Below, piece after piece: positions 53,760 through 62,688 of a stretch of 64,000 nt of DNA. The stretch is from contig NZ_CP081000.1 in assembly GCF_019645875.1 (NCBI RefSeq), forward strand, positions 5,268,417 to 5,332,416, written 5' to 3'. The translations under genes and the position numbers were made by a program. The notes beneath the pieces were generated by a model. The model saw nothing but the letters and a program-made list of their open reading frames with translations. It was not told the DNA's origin and ran no database searches. How positions within the stretch are numbered: the first letter of the stretch is position 1; each line of letters begins with the position of its first letter. The stretch comes from Mycolicibacterium senegalense (GTDB lineage: Bacteria > Actinomycetota > Actinomycetes > Mycobacteriales > Mycobacteriaceae).

Positions 53760-55364
53760 ATGAGGATAATGGCGCAACTGGCGATGGTGATGAACCTCGA
53801 CAAGTGCATCGGCTGCCACACCTGCAGCGTCACGTGTAAACAGGCGTGGACGAACCGCAGCGGTGTGGAGTACGTGTGGTTCAACAACGTGGAAACCCGT
53901 CCCGGCCAAGGCTATCCGCGTCAGTATCAGGATCAGGAGAAGTGGAAGGGTGGCTGGACGCTGACCAAGCGCGGCAAGCTCACCCTCAAGTCCGGCTCGC
54001 GGTTCAAACGCCTGCTGAACATCTTCGCCAATCCCGACCTGCCCACGGTCTCGGACTACTACGACCCATGGACATACGACTACGAGAACCTGCTGGCGGC
54101 GCCGGCCATGGACACCACTCCGGTGGCGCGGCCCAAGTCACTGATCACCGGGCGCGACACCAAGGTCACCTGGGGTGCCAACTGGGATGACGACCTGGGT
54201 GGCGGTCCGGAGCAGGTGAGCCGGGACCCGTTGGTGGGCAAGCTCGCTGAAGTCTCAGCCAAGGTTCGTTTGGAATTCGAGCAGACCTTCATGTTCTACC
54301 TGCCACGCATCTGCGAGCACTGCCTCAACCCGGCCTGCGCCGCGTCGTGTCCGTCCGGCGCGATCTACAAGCGCTCGGAAGACGGCATCGTGCTGGTGGA
54401 TCAGGACAAGTGCCGGGGCTGGCGGCAATGTGTGACGGGCTGCCCCTACAAGAAGATCTACTTCAACCACAAGACCGGCAAGGCCGAGAAGTGTACGTTC
54501 TGCTACCCGCGCGTCGAGGTCGGCATCCCCACGGTGTGTTCGGAGACCTGCGTGGGGCGGCTCCGCTACATCGGGGTGATGCTGTACGACGCGGACGCGG
54601 TACTGGAGGCGGCCTCGGTCACCGACGACAAGGATCTCTACCCGTCACAGCTCGGGGTGTTCCTCAACCCGCATGACCCGCGGGTGGTGGCCGAAGCCGA
54701 GCGGGCCGGCATCTCCCCCGAATGGATTGAAGCGGCCCAGAATTCGCCGGTGTACCGGCTGATCGTCGACTATCAGGTGGCGCTGCCCCTGCATCCGGAA
54801 TACCGGACCATGCCGATGGTCTGGTACGTGCCGCCGCTGTCCCCGGTGGTGGACATTCTCAAGGAAACCGGCCACGACGGCGAGAACAAGAACAATCTGT
54901 TCGGCGCGATCGACACGCTGCGCATCCCGGTCGAGTACCTCGCCGAGTTGTTCACCGCGGGCGAGGTCGGCCCGGTTCGGGCTGCGCTGCAACGACTGGC
55001 GGCCATGCGCGCGTACATGCGGGCGGCCAATCTCGGTGAAGAGTTCGACGAGACCATTCCGGAATCGGTGCGGTTGAGCGGCGATGAGATCGAGGCGATG
55101 TACCGGCTGTTGGCCATCGCCAAGTACCAGGACCGCTATGTCATCCCCACCGGGGCCGGCTCCGACGCCCACCGCCTCGACGCGATCGCCACGGGTTGCA
55201 GCCTGGACGGAGACGGCGGGCCGGGGATGACCGCGTTCGACACCATGGTGGACAAGTTCCACCTGACCCACACCAATGACGCTGTTCCGCAGGGTGATCC
55301 GACCCGGGTCAACTTGCTCAACTGGGACGGCCGGAGCACAGACGGGTTGTTGCCGACCACATGA
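53760..55364 (+). CDS. narH: Respiratory nitrate reductase beta subunit NarH
   Basis: A 534-residue electron-transfer subunit with four Fe-S cluster-binding groups: CIGCHTCSVTC near the N terminus, then CEHCLNPACAASCP, the CRGWRQCVTGC group (tryptophan in place of one cysteine marks the [3Fe-4S] cluster), and CTFCYPRVEVGIPTVCSETC. Passes electrons from NarI to NarG. Two bases separate it from narG. An internal ATG at 53769 is an alternative start. Confidence 0.97.
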   Translation: MRIMAQLAMVMNLDKCIGCHTCSVTCKQAWTNRSGVEYVWFNNVETRPGQGYPRQYQDQEKWKGGWTLTKRGKLTLKSGSRFKRLLNIFANPDLPTVSDYYDPWTYDYENLLAAPAMDTTPVARPKSLITGRDTKVTWGANWDDDLGGGPEQVSRDPLVGKLAEVSAKVRLEFEQTFMFYLPRICEHCLNPACAASCPSGAIYKRSEDGIVLVDQDKCRGWRQCVTGCPYKKIYFNHKTGKAEKCTFCYPRVEVGIPTVCSETCVGRLRYIGVMLYDADAVLEAASVTDDKDLYPSQLGVFLNPHDPRVVAEAERAGISPEWIEAAQNSPVYRLIVDYQVALPLHPEYRTMPMVWYVPPLSPVVDILKETGHDGENKNNLFGAIDTLRIPVEYLAELFTAGEVGPVRAALQRLAAMRAYMRAANLGEEFDETIPESVRLSGDEIEAMYRLLAIAKYQDRYVIPTGAGSDAHRLDAIATGCSLDGDGGPGMTAFDTMVDKFHLTHTNDAVPQGDPTRVNLLNWDGRSTDGLLPTT

Positions 55365-56041
55365 AGCTACTCACCCTCGGTCGCAGGACAGGCACGGGTT
55401 CCGCCCTGTCCGAGCGCCAGCAGCGTCTGGTGTGGCGGATCGCCGCGCTGCTACTCGATTATCCGACAGCCGAAACCGCCGGTCTTGTCGATCAACTTGC
55501 CGCTGCCGCCGTTGAACTACCCGACGCGGCGCGGGTGCCGCTCACCGATTTCCTGCGCCGGTTCAACGAAACAGATCCGATGCGGCGCGCGTCGAATTAT
55601 GTCGAGACGTTCGACATGCAGCGGCGCAGCAGCCTGCATCTGACCTACTACGCCTACGGCGACACCCGCAAACGCGGCATGGCCCTGCTGCGATTCAAGC
55701 ACGCCTACCGCCAGGCCGGCCTGGAGGTAGGCGACCTGGAGAATGCCGAGCTCCCCGACTACCTGCCCATGGTGCTCGAGTTCGCCGCGACGGTCGATCA
55801 AGTTCACGGTGAGCGGCTGCTGGCCGAGCATGTCCCGGTGCTCGAGCTATTGCGGCTGTCCCTGCAGGACAACGGTTCCTACTACGCCGGGCTGCTGGCT
55901 GCTGTCCTCTCCACACTGCCTCCGGTGAACAGTGCCGATCGCCGCCGTATCGCGCAACTCGCCGCCGAGGGCCCGCCTGACGAGGATGTCGGCCTCGATC
56001 CGTTCGCGATGGACCCAATGGCTTCCGGAGGCCGGGTATGA
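55361..56041 (+). CDS. narJ: Nitrate reductase molybdenum cofactor assembly chaperone NarJ
   Basis: A 226-residue TorD/NarJ-type chaperone needed for maturation of NarG. Family segments: LLDYPTAETAGLVDQLAAAA, VETFDMQRRSSLHLTYYAYG DTRKRG region and DYLPMVLEFAA. Overlaps narH and narI by 4 nt each. Confidence 0.94.
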   Translation: MKLLTLGRRTGTGSALSERQQRLVWRIAALLLDYPTAETAGLVDQLAAAAVELPDAARVPLTDFLRRFNETDPMRRASNYVETFDMQRRSSLHLTYYAYGDTRKRGMALLRFKHAYRQAGLEVGDLENAELPDYLPMVLEFAATVDQVHGERLLAEHVPVLELLRLSLQDNGSYYAGLLAAVLSTLPPVNSADRRRIAQLAAEGPPDEDVGLDPFAMDPMASGGRV

Positions 56042-56781
56042 GCACCACCCTGTGGATGACGCTGCCGTACATCGCCTTCACGTCGTTCCTGCTCGGGCAC
56101 GCCTGGCGCTACAAGGCCGACCAGTTCGGCTGGACCACAAGGTCTTCGCAGATCTACGAGAGCAGGCTGCTACGGCTGGGCAGCCCGTTGTTCCACTTCG
56201 GCATCCTGGGTGTGCTCGCCGGGCACGTCGTCGGTCTGCTGATACCGCAGTCGTGGACTGCGGCGGTGGGCATCTCCGAACACGTCTACCACCTGATGTC
56301 GGTGGGCATGGGGTCACTGGCCGGCATCGCCGTCATCGCCGGGATAGCCATCCTGCTCTACCGCCGGGTCACGGTCCCTGAGGTGCGTACCGCGACGACG
56401 CTCAATGACAAGGTGATGTATCTGCTTCTGGTCGGTGCGCTGGTGACCGGCATGCTGAACACCCTGACCAACGTCTTCTCGACCTACAACTACCGCGAGA
56501 CCGTCTCACCGTGGTTCCGCAGCTTGTTCACGCTGCATCCGGCGCCGCAACTGATGGCCGAGTCGCCGTGGACGTTCCAGGCGCATGTCCTGATAGTGGT
56601 TGCCCTGCTCGGTGTCTGGCCCTACACGCGATTGGTCCACATGTTCAGCGCACCGATCGGATATCTGGTGCGTCCCTACGTGATCTACCGCAGCCGCGAC
56701 CCGCAGCGGACCGGGAAGAACCGCTACGCCAAGGCCTGGGTGACACCACAGGCGCCACCACCGCGCAGCCGGTGGGTGTGA
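56038..56781 (+). CDS. narI: Respiratory nitrate reductase gamma subunit NarI
   Basis: A 247-residue membrane cytochrome b subunit with five hydrophobic segments that oxidises quinol. Candidate haem-ligand histidines: SPLFHFGILGVLAGHVVGLL in the second segment, and FQAHVLIVVALL and YTRLVHMFSAP in the last. Ends in a basic proline-rich tail. It stops 3 bp before the convergent cation efflux gene. Confidence 0.95.
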   Translation: MSTTLWMTLPYIAFTSFLLGHAWRYKADQFGWTTRSSQIYESRLLRLGSPLFHFGILGVLAGHVVGLLIPQSWTAAVGISEHVYHLMSVGMGSLAGIAVIAGIAILLYRRVTVPEVRTATTLNDKVMYLLLVGALVTGMLNTLTNVFSTYNYRETVSPWFRSLFTLHPAPQLMAESPWTFQAHVLIVVALLGVWPYTRLVHMFSAPIGYLVRPYVIYRSRDPQRTGKNRYAKAWVTPQAPPPRSRWV

Positions 56782-56784
56782 GTG

Positions 56785-57765
56785 TCACCTGGTGGAGTAC
56801 CAGTCGGGTAACTCCTCGGGCCGCAAATCGGTCGTGTCGCCAGGCCGCGTCAGCGTCAGCACCGCACGGACGATCTCCGGCCGGCTCTGCAATGTGTCGG
56901 CGATGGCGTTGAGTCGGGCCGCGACATCGGACTCGGCGGCATCACCGGTGAGGTCAACGGCAGCCACTAGATAAATGCGGTCCGCCCCAACCCATTCCAT
57001 GTGCAGGTAGCTGATCCGCTCGATGTCAGCGTGGTCAAGCAGCACCCGCAACACAGTATTTCGGGCCAGCGGGGTGGCCGCCTCGCCGGTGAGGAAGTCC
57101 ATGTTGCGCCCGATGAGGAACAATGCGACGCCACCCAACAGCAGACCGACCAGGATCGATCCGATCGCATCCCAGAACGCATCTCCGGTGAGCTGATGCG
57201 CGAGGATGCCGGCTGTTGCTATCGCGATGCCGATCAAGGCCGAGAGGTCCTCGGCGAATACGGCGCGCAACATCGGATTCGAGGTAACCCTGATGTAGCG
57301 CAGCGGATGGATCCGTCGGCGCACCGCACCGGTTTTCGTCTGGCGCAATGCCTGGGCGAAGGAGGTGCCCTCCAACACGAAGGCGATCGCGAGCACCGCG
57401 TACGCCCACCCGTAGGACGTCGCCTCCGCTTCCCCACCGAGAGAAGTGACGCCGTGCCAGATCGACACCACCGAGCCGACCGTGAACAGGCCAAATGCGG
57501 CGAACATCGACCAGATGTAGCCGGCCCGGCCATAACCGAGGCGGTGCTGCGCGTCGGCCGGCTTCATGGACTTGCGCGTTCCGATCAGCAGAAACACCTC
57601 ATTGCCGGTGTCTGCCCAGGAGTGCGCGGACTCCGCCAGCATCGAGGCACTTCCGGTGACCATGGCGGCCACCGTCTTGGCGACCGCGATCAGCACGTTC
57701 GCGCCGAGCGCGACAATGACGGTCAGGGCGCTCTCGTTGTGCGTCGCCTGCCCGTCCGTGCTCAT
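56785..57765 (-). CDS. Cation diffusion facilitator family transporter
   Basis: A 326-residue membrane protein with about six hydrophobic segments. The first metal-site helix has ESAHSWADTGNEVFLLIG (HxxxD) and the second region FAEDLSALIGIAIATAGILA. A cytoplasmic C-terminal domain follows (IERISYLHMEWVGADRIYLV). CDF proteins export divalent metals such as zinc, iron or manganese by proton exchange; the metal is not predictable here. ATG 57765 gives the normal family start. Convergent with narI. Confidence 0.87.
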   Translation of the reverse strand: MSTDGQATHNESALTVIVALGANVLIAVAKTVAAMVTGSASMLAESAHSWADTGNEVFLLIGTRKSMKPADAQHRLGYGRAGYIWSMFAAFGLFTVGSVVSIWHGVTSLGGEAEATSYGWAYAVLAIAFVLEGTSFAQALRQTKTGAVRRRIHPLRYIRVTSNPMLRAVFAEDLSALIGIAIATAGILAHQLTGDAFWDAIGSILVGLLLGGVALFLIGRNMDFLTGEAATPLARNTVLRVLLDHADIERISYLHMEWVGADRIYLVAAVDLTGDAAESDVAARLNAIADTLQSRPEIVRAVLTLTRPGDTTDLRPEELPDWYSTR

Positions 57766-57798
57766 GACCCCACACTTACCCCTTGCCGGCCAGACGCA

Positions 57799-57831
57799 AA
57801 AGTCCCCCGAAACCGGCGTTCGGGGGACTTT
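57799..57831 (-). terminator. Intrinsic terminator after fadA6
   Basis: Perfect 13-bp stem AAAGTCCCCCGAA / TTCGGGGGACTTT with a 7-nt loop; on the minus strand it ends in a short T run, 12 nt after the fadA6 stop. Confidence 0.85.
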
Positions 57832-57842
57832 GGGCGCGAAGC

Positions 57843-58991
57843 CTAGAGGCGCTCGATGATGGTGACGTTGGCGGTGCCGCCACCCTCGCACATGGTCTGC
57901 AGGCCGTAGCGGCCGCCGGTGCGCTCCAGCGTGTTGAGCATGGTGGCGAACAGCTTGGCACCGGTGGCGCCCAGCGGGTGGCCCAGCGCGATCGCGCCGC
58001 CGCTCGGGTTGACCTTGGCCGGATCGGCCTTGGTCTCCTTGAGCCAGGCCAGTACGACGGGTGCGAAGGCCTCGTTGATCTCGACGGTGTCGATGTCGTC
58101 AATCGTCAGGCCGGTCTTCTCCAGCGCGTACTGGGTGGCCGGGATCGGGCCGGTCAGCATCATCACCGGATCGTCGCCACGGGCGCTGATGTGGTGAATG
58201 CGGGCGCGGGGCTTGAGGTTGTACTTGTTGACGGCTTCCTCGGAGGCCAGCAGCACGGCCGCCGCACCGTCGGAGATCTGGCTGGCCAGGGCGGCGGTCA
58301 GGCGGCCGCCCTCGACCAGCGGCTTGAGCGAGGCCAGCTTTTCCAGCGTCGACTCACGCGGACCTTCGTCGACACCGAAGTCGCCGACCGGGATGATCTC
58401 GTTGTCGAAGTGCCCGTTGCGGATCGCGGCGAATGCCCGCTGGTGGCTGTTGTAGGCGAACTCTTCCATCTCCTCGCGGGAGATGTCCCACTTCTCGGCG
58501 ATCAGTTCCGAACCGCGGAACTGCGAGATTTCCTGATCGCCGTAGCGGTGCAGCCAGTTCTTGGATTCGTTTGTGGGCGAGGTGAATCCGAACTCCTTGC
58601 CGACCACCATGGCCGAGGAGATCGGGATCCAGCTCATGTTCTGCATACCGCCGGCCAGGATCAGGTCCGCGGTACCGGACATGATGGCCTGGGCACCGAA
58701 GGAGATGGCCTGCTGGCTGGAACCGCACTGCCGGTCGACGGTGACGCCGGGGACGGACTCGGGGTAGCCGGCGGCCAGCCAGGTCAGGCGACCGATGTTT
58801 CCGGCCTGTCCGCCGATGGCGTCGACGCAGCCCACGATGACGTCGTCCACCGCGCCCGGGTCGACGTCGTTGCGGTCGAAGATCGCCTTGAACGCATGCA
58901 CGCCCAGGTCGATCGGGTGCACCTGAGCCAGCGCGCCGTTCTTCTTTCCGACCGGCGTACGCACCGCGTCGACGATGTATGCCTCAGGCAT
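57843..58991 (-). CDS. fadA6: Thiolase FadA6 of steroid ring C/D degradation
   Basis: A 382-residue thiolase, orthologue of Rv3556c, acting late in ring C/D breakdown on the beta-keto CoA formed after IpdAB. Nucleophile cysteine in VDRQCGSSQQAISF, histidine in GHPLGATGAKLFA and second cysteine in TMCEGGGTANVTIIERL. ATG 58991 is the family start; the frame extends upstream antisense-like into kstR2. Lies 17 nt after kstR2 in the same operon. Confidence 0.94.
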   Translation of the reverse strand: MPEAYIVDAVRTPVGKKNGALAQVHPIDLGVHAFKAIFDRNDVDPGAVDDVIVGCVDAIGGQAGNIGRLTWLAAGYPESVPGVTVDRQCGSSQQAISFGAQAIMSGTADLILAGGMQNMSWIPISSAMVVGKEFGFTSPTNESKNWLHRYGDQEISQFRGSELIAEKWDISREEMEEFAYNSHQRAFAAIRNGHFDNEIIPVGDFGVDEGPRESTLEKLASLKPLVEGGRLTAALASQISDGAAAVLLASEEAVNKYNLKPRARIHHISARGDDPVMMLTGPIPATQYALEKTGLTIDDIDTVEINEAFAPVVLAWLKETKADPAKVNPSGGAIALGHPLGATGAKLFATMLNTLERTGGRYGLQTMCEGGGTANVTIIERL

Positions 58992-59008
58992 TGTTTGTCT
59001 CCTTTGAC

Positions 59009-59617
59009 CTAACGGGCGGCGGTGATTCCGCCGAGAACGATGGCGAGGTATTGCCGGCCGACCTCTTCGGCCGAGAGTGGGCCGCCTGGCTGATACCAGC
59101 GGACAGAAACCCAGGTGGTGTCGCGAATGAACCGGTACACCAGGTCGACGTCGATGTCCTGACGGAACGAGCCGTCGGCGATGCCCTGCAGCAGGATGTC
59201 TATCCACATCTTGCGCTGTTCGCGGTTGCGCTCGTCGACGAAGCCGAACTGCGGGATCGCCGAGAGCCGCTTGGCCTCGTCCTGGTAGATGACCACCTGC
59301 GCGTGCCGGTGCTCGATGGCCTCGAACGACGCCATGAACAGACCGGTCAACCGGCCCAGCGGAGTGGTTTCGGTGTCCAGGATCTGCTGGTAGCGCGAGA
59401 ACAGCCAGTCCAGGAAGTCCTTGAGCACCTCTTCCACCATCTGCTCTTTGGACTTGAAGTGGTGGTAGAGGCTGCCCGAGAGAATTCCTGCGGAGTCGGC
59501 TATATCGCGGACCGTCGTCGCCTTCAGTCCGCGTTCGGCAAACATCGTCGCGGCAAGGTCGAGAAGCTCGTCGCGTCTACTTGCCGGCTGGGCAGGGTTA
59601 TCCGGCTCCATCGACAC
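59009..59617 (-). CDS. kstR2: TetR-family repressor KstR2
   Basis: A 202-residue TetR-type regulator. The DNA-binding domain is FAERGLKATTVRDIADSAGI with LSGSLYHHFKSKEQMV. Orthologue of Rv3557c by sequence and position next to fadA6. KstR2 represses the ring C/D genes until HIP-CoA binds. Its own operator lies 10 bp upstream, and the operon site at 45187 is another target. Start is GTG 59617, or ATG 59611. Confidence 0.94.
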   Translation of the reverse strand: MSMEPDNPAQPASRRDELLDLAATMFAERGLKATTVRDIADSAGILSGSLYHHFKSKEQMVEEVLKDFLDWLFSRYQQILDTETTPLGRLTGLFMASFEAIEHRHAQVVIYQDEAKRLSAIPQFGFVDERNREQRKMWIDILLQGIADGSFRQDIDVDLVYRFIRDTTWVSVRWYQPGGPLSAEEVGRQYLAIVLGGITAAR

Positions 59618-59626
59618 AGCATAGCA

Positions 59627-59640
59627 ACCAAGCGCTTGCT
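59627..59640. promoter_or_regulatory. KstR2 operator upstream of kstR2-fadA6
   Basis: accaagcgcttgct fits AnCAAGnnCTTGnT at all fixed positions. Autoregulatory site. Confidence 0.92.
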
Positions 59641-59664
59641 AGGTCACGCGCGGCTGTGATTGGT

Positions 59665-60336
59665 TCACGCCGGCTGAGGCACACTCCCGACGGCCGAGGA
59701 TTCGAGGCCGGATGATGCCGGAAAGGCGTCCTCGCGGCCCGCACTGCGACGCGCCAACACCACGGACAGCCCAGTGGCCGCCAGTAGCACCAGCAGCGCG
59801 ACCACGCCGGCCACAGGCGACGTCGGCCAGATTCCGTTCAACAGCAGGATCGCCGACACGGTGCAGCTCGGAATGCCGAGCAGGATCAGGAACCATCCGG
59901 TGAAGTGCCCAAGATCGATCCGGCCGGCCTTGGTGACGCCGAGCCCCAAGAGCACGAAGAACAGCGTCCACATGATCGACCAGGTCGCCCAGATCACGGC
60001 GAAAACGGGATCGGTGCCGACACTCTTGACCGCGTAGTACGCCGCGATCACCGCGACAAACATACTGTACCAACCGAATCCGCGCGGATCGATGTCAAAG
60101 ATCTGGATGAAGCCGAACCACAGATAGGTGAAGCCGAACAGGAAACTCGGCCAGGTCGCGTTGATGATTCCGGGATCGCCGTCCGACTGCACGAGAACCA
60201 GCGTCGGCAGCACCACCTGGACCACACCGACAAACAAATTGATCGGTGCGGCGCCGCGCCCGCTGACCAGACCGACCGAGACGAGTCCATTGACGAACAG
60301 CGCCACGCCCACCAGAAGTAGCCCGACGTTTCCCAT
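59665..60336 (-). CDS. AmiS/UreI-family amide or urea transporter
   Basis: A 223-residue membrane protein with six to seven hydrophobic helices (GNVGLLLVGVALFVNGLVSV, SFLFGFTYLWFGFIQIFDID, LGHFTGWFLILLGIPSCTVS), the hallmark pattern of AmiS/UreI amide or urea channels. ATG 60336 overlaps the upstream hydrolase stop (TGATG); an ATG at 60351 is also possible. Coupling to a hydrolase suggests uptake of that enzyme's amide substrate. Confidence 0.87.
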   Translation of the reverse strand: MGNVGLLLVGVALFVNGLVSVGLVSGRGAAPINLFVGVVQVVLPTLVLVQSDGDPGIINATWPSFLFGFTYLWFGFIQIFDIDPRGFGWYSMFVAVIAAYYAVKSVGTDPVFAVIWATWSIMWTLFFVLLGLGVTKAGRIDLGHFTGWFLILLGIPSCTVSAILLLNGIWPTSPVAGVVALLVLLAATGLSVVLARRSAGREDAFPASSGLESSAVGSVPQPA

Positions 60337-61094
60337 CAGCGGCTGACCCACTCCACGAACTGGTCCGAAGTGATGACCGGCGCGAAGAAGTTGTTGATCC
60401 GCTCGAAGGTCGCGCGCTCCTGGTCGGGGTGGGCAGTACCCGTCGCATCGCCGATCACGATGGGCAGCAGGCCGTGGTCACGCGCTGCCCGCGCATTGCC
60501 TTCGACGCACCAGTCGAGGTGGATTCCGGTGAGCACCACCACCTCGACCCGTTGCCGGTTCAGCGCACCGGGTAGGTCGGTGCCGACGAACGCCGTCTGC
60601 AGCGCCTTCTCGTATAGCTCGTTGTCACCGGGTTCAACGAGTTCGCGCAGTTCTCCGACCAGCTCGTTGTCCCAGGCGACCTGCTCGGGGGTCGCGGCGA
60701 TGTGGCCGGTCCACCCGTCGTACTGCACCTTGTCAAAATCTGTCTTCGGGTAATCGTCCCGGAAAACCGAGAACCCGATCCAGTTGAACGACACGAAATT
60801 CGGCGCCGACCGTGCGGCCTTGACCGCTTTCACGGTCGCCTCGAGGCTGCCGCGGAAGGCATGGCCCTCCGCGTACTGAACCCCGCCCGGCTTGTACAGG
60901 GAGTTGGATTGGCTGATCGACAGGAAAGCCGCCGGCCGCGAGAGGATCTCACGGAAATCGAGCTGCTCCCACTGCTTGGCCAGCGGCGGAATGGACGCCC
61001 GGTTATGGGGCGGGTAGCCCAGCGCTTCGGGATCGAGCGCAACCGGCGCAAGCGGGGTGATTCGAGACGAGCTGTCGAGGGCGAGTGCGGTCAC
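60336..61094 (-). CDS. Isochorismatase-fold cysteine hydrolase
   Basis: A 252-residue protein of the isochorismatase/nicotinamidase superfamily. The lysine region (YEKALQTAFVGTDL) and cysteine region (GIHLDWCVEGNARAARDHG) are present. The usual catalytic aspartate strand (VVDMQNDF-type) appears as AFLSISQSNSLY, with serine in the aspartate position. GTG 61094 is chosen from the homologous length. Coupled to the AmiS-like transporter, so an amidase role is plausible; the aspartate change makes the reaction uncertain. Confidence 0.8.
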   Translation of the reverse strand: MTALALDSSSRITPLAPVALDPEALGYPPHNRASIPPLAKQWEQLDFREILSRPAAFLSISQSNSLYKPGGVQYAEGHAFRGSLEATVKAVKAARSAPNFVSFNWIGFSVFRDDYPKTDFDKVQYDGWTGHIAATPEQVAWDNELVGELRELVEPGDNELYEKALQTAFVGTDLPGALNRQRVEVVVLTGIHLDWCVEGNARAARDHGLLPIVIGDATGTAHPDQERATFERINNFFAPVITSDQFVEWVSR

Positions 61095-61159
61095 ACGCGA
61101 TACCTTCGGCCGCCGACGGCGATGTCGACAGCCTTTGGATCGGCGCGATTCTGGTATTC

Positions 61160-62688
61160 CTACCGGTAGGACGGATACGACCAGTACGACGAGCAATACT
61201 CCGGCAGATCGGCATTCTCCGGACGGTCGGCACTCCACCGCGACAGATTGAACTGGTACCACGGATCCGACTGAGCGCGGTAAGACTGCACGCATGAGCG
61301 GACATGCTCGGGTAACCGGGCCAGTGCCGGATCGATGTGGACGACAACCCGGACAGGTACTCGGCATCGAGCGCGCCGGTCTGCCCGAAGCGGTCGATGT
61401 TGCGGTCGGCGATCAACCGCTCTGGTTTCAATGCCGCCAGACCGAGCAAGGCGGCGGCGCCTGCCACCAGCACCGCCCGCGGCAGCCACCGACCGGTCAT
61501 CCGGATCCCGGCGATCGCGACGAGTACGAACACCACGCCCAGCCACACCTCGGTGGTGATGACCATCAGCCGCTCGGTGCTGAAGCCGTACGCCTGCTGG
61601 TACAGCCACATCCGGTGGATCGACGAGATCACCACCACAATTGATGTGGCACAGAGAATTCCGACCAGTATCCGCACCAGCCGGCGGTCGGCGGCAGTGC
61701 CCCTTCCCGCCACTCTGATCACCACACTGAGCACCAGCAGCGTCAGCGCGGACACCCACAGCAACTGCCAGAACCCCTGGCGGGCGTACTCGGCATACGT
61801 CAGCCCCTCGGTCTCCAGCACATGGGTGTGGCCGCCGAACAACACAGTGGCCTGTACCGCGACGAACGCGACGAACAGTGCGTCGAGCACTCCCAGCGGC
61901 AGCGCCCACTCCCACCGCGGGACCGGCTGCATGGGCGCCGGGGCCAGCGCATCCAGCCTCGGCGGGAACCGCACCAGGTAGGCACCGCCCAGTACGAACG
62001 TCACCACGATGCCGAAGACGACCGCCCGTGCCGCGAAGTCGACGCCGTCGAAGGAGGGCACCAGGTTTCCGGCGAAGTGCGCGAACGCCGGGTCGGCGGC
62101 GGCGAACAGTGCACCGAACACCACGACCAGGCCGACGGTGAGTCCGGCCACCGCCGCCACGCGGCCCAGGCTGGGCAGACCCGAGCGATCCGGTAACCAG
62201 GCCTTGACCGCCTGCTCCACCCAACCGCGCAACCGACCGAACAACACCCACGGAAGGAATGGCCCGCTGAACACCGCGGTCCAGGTACCGCCGCCGGCCA
62301 GCGTGCACCAGCCGACGATCCAGGCGGCCGACAGGCACAGGGCGCCCATCCATTCGGCGGCCAACAAGGCCGGCACGGCCAGCAGCGCCAGCGTCAGTCC
62401 GATACCCACCCATTCGGAACGGCTCGGCCGGCGCGGCGCCGTGCCGTAGACGACCCCGAAGACCAGCACACCGACCACCAGGTAGCCGACGCTGAGCACG
62501 GACACCCGCCAGACCGCCGTGCCGACCAGTCCGGCGACCAGGGCCGGCGCCAGGACCCGGCGCGGCGCTGCGGCCAGCGGGGCAAGCGGCCACACCCGGC
62601 GGGACCACACCGTCCAACCCGGCTCACCCTGGCGCGGCAGCGCCGGCCCGATCAGTGGTGCCGGCAATCCCGAAACTGTTGTCGTCAT
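61160..62688 (-). pseudogene. DUF4173 membrane protein, frameshifted near its 3' end
   Basis: About 510 residues with many hydrophobic segments (for example LVAGLVGTAVWRVSVLSVGY and LLWVSALTLLVLSVVIRVAG), plus the family's ETEGLTYAEYARQGFWQLLW motif. Up to GALDAEYLSGLS (about 61346) the frame starting at 62688 is right; then homology continues one frame over as VHIDPALARLPEHVRSCVQ and ends DPWYQFNLSRWSA...WSYPSYR at 61160. Without the shift the frame runs to 61003 as non-homologous sequence overlapping the next gene. A single-base indel, real or from sequencing, explains this. The start overlaps the kinase stop (ATGA). Confidence 0.78.

Noticed and set aside
61003..61159. C-terminal extension of the DUF4173 frame
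   Set aside because: Non-homologous Arg/Ser/Cys-rich sequence beyond the frameshift that overlaps the next gene.
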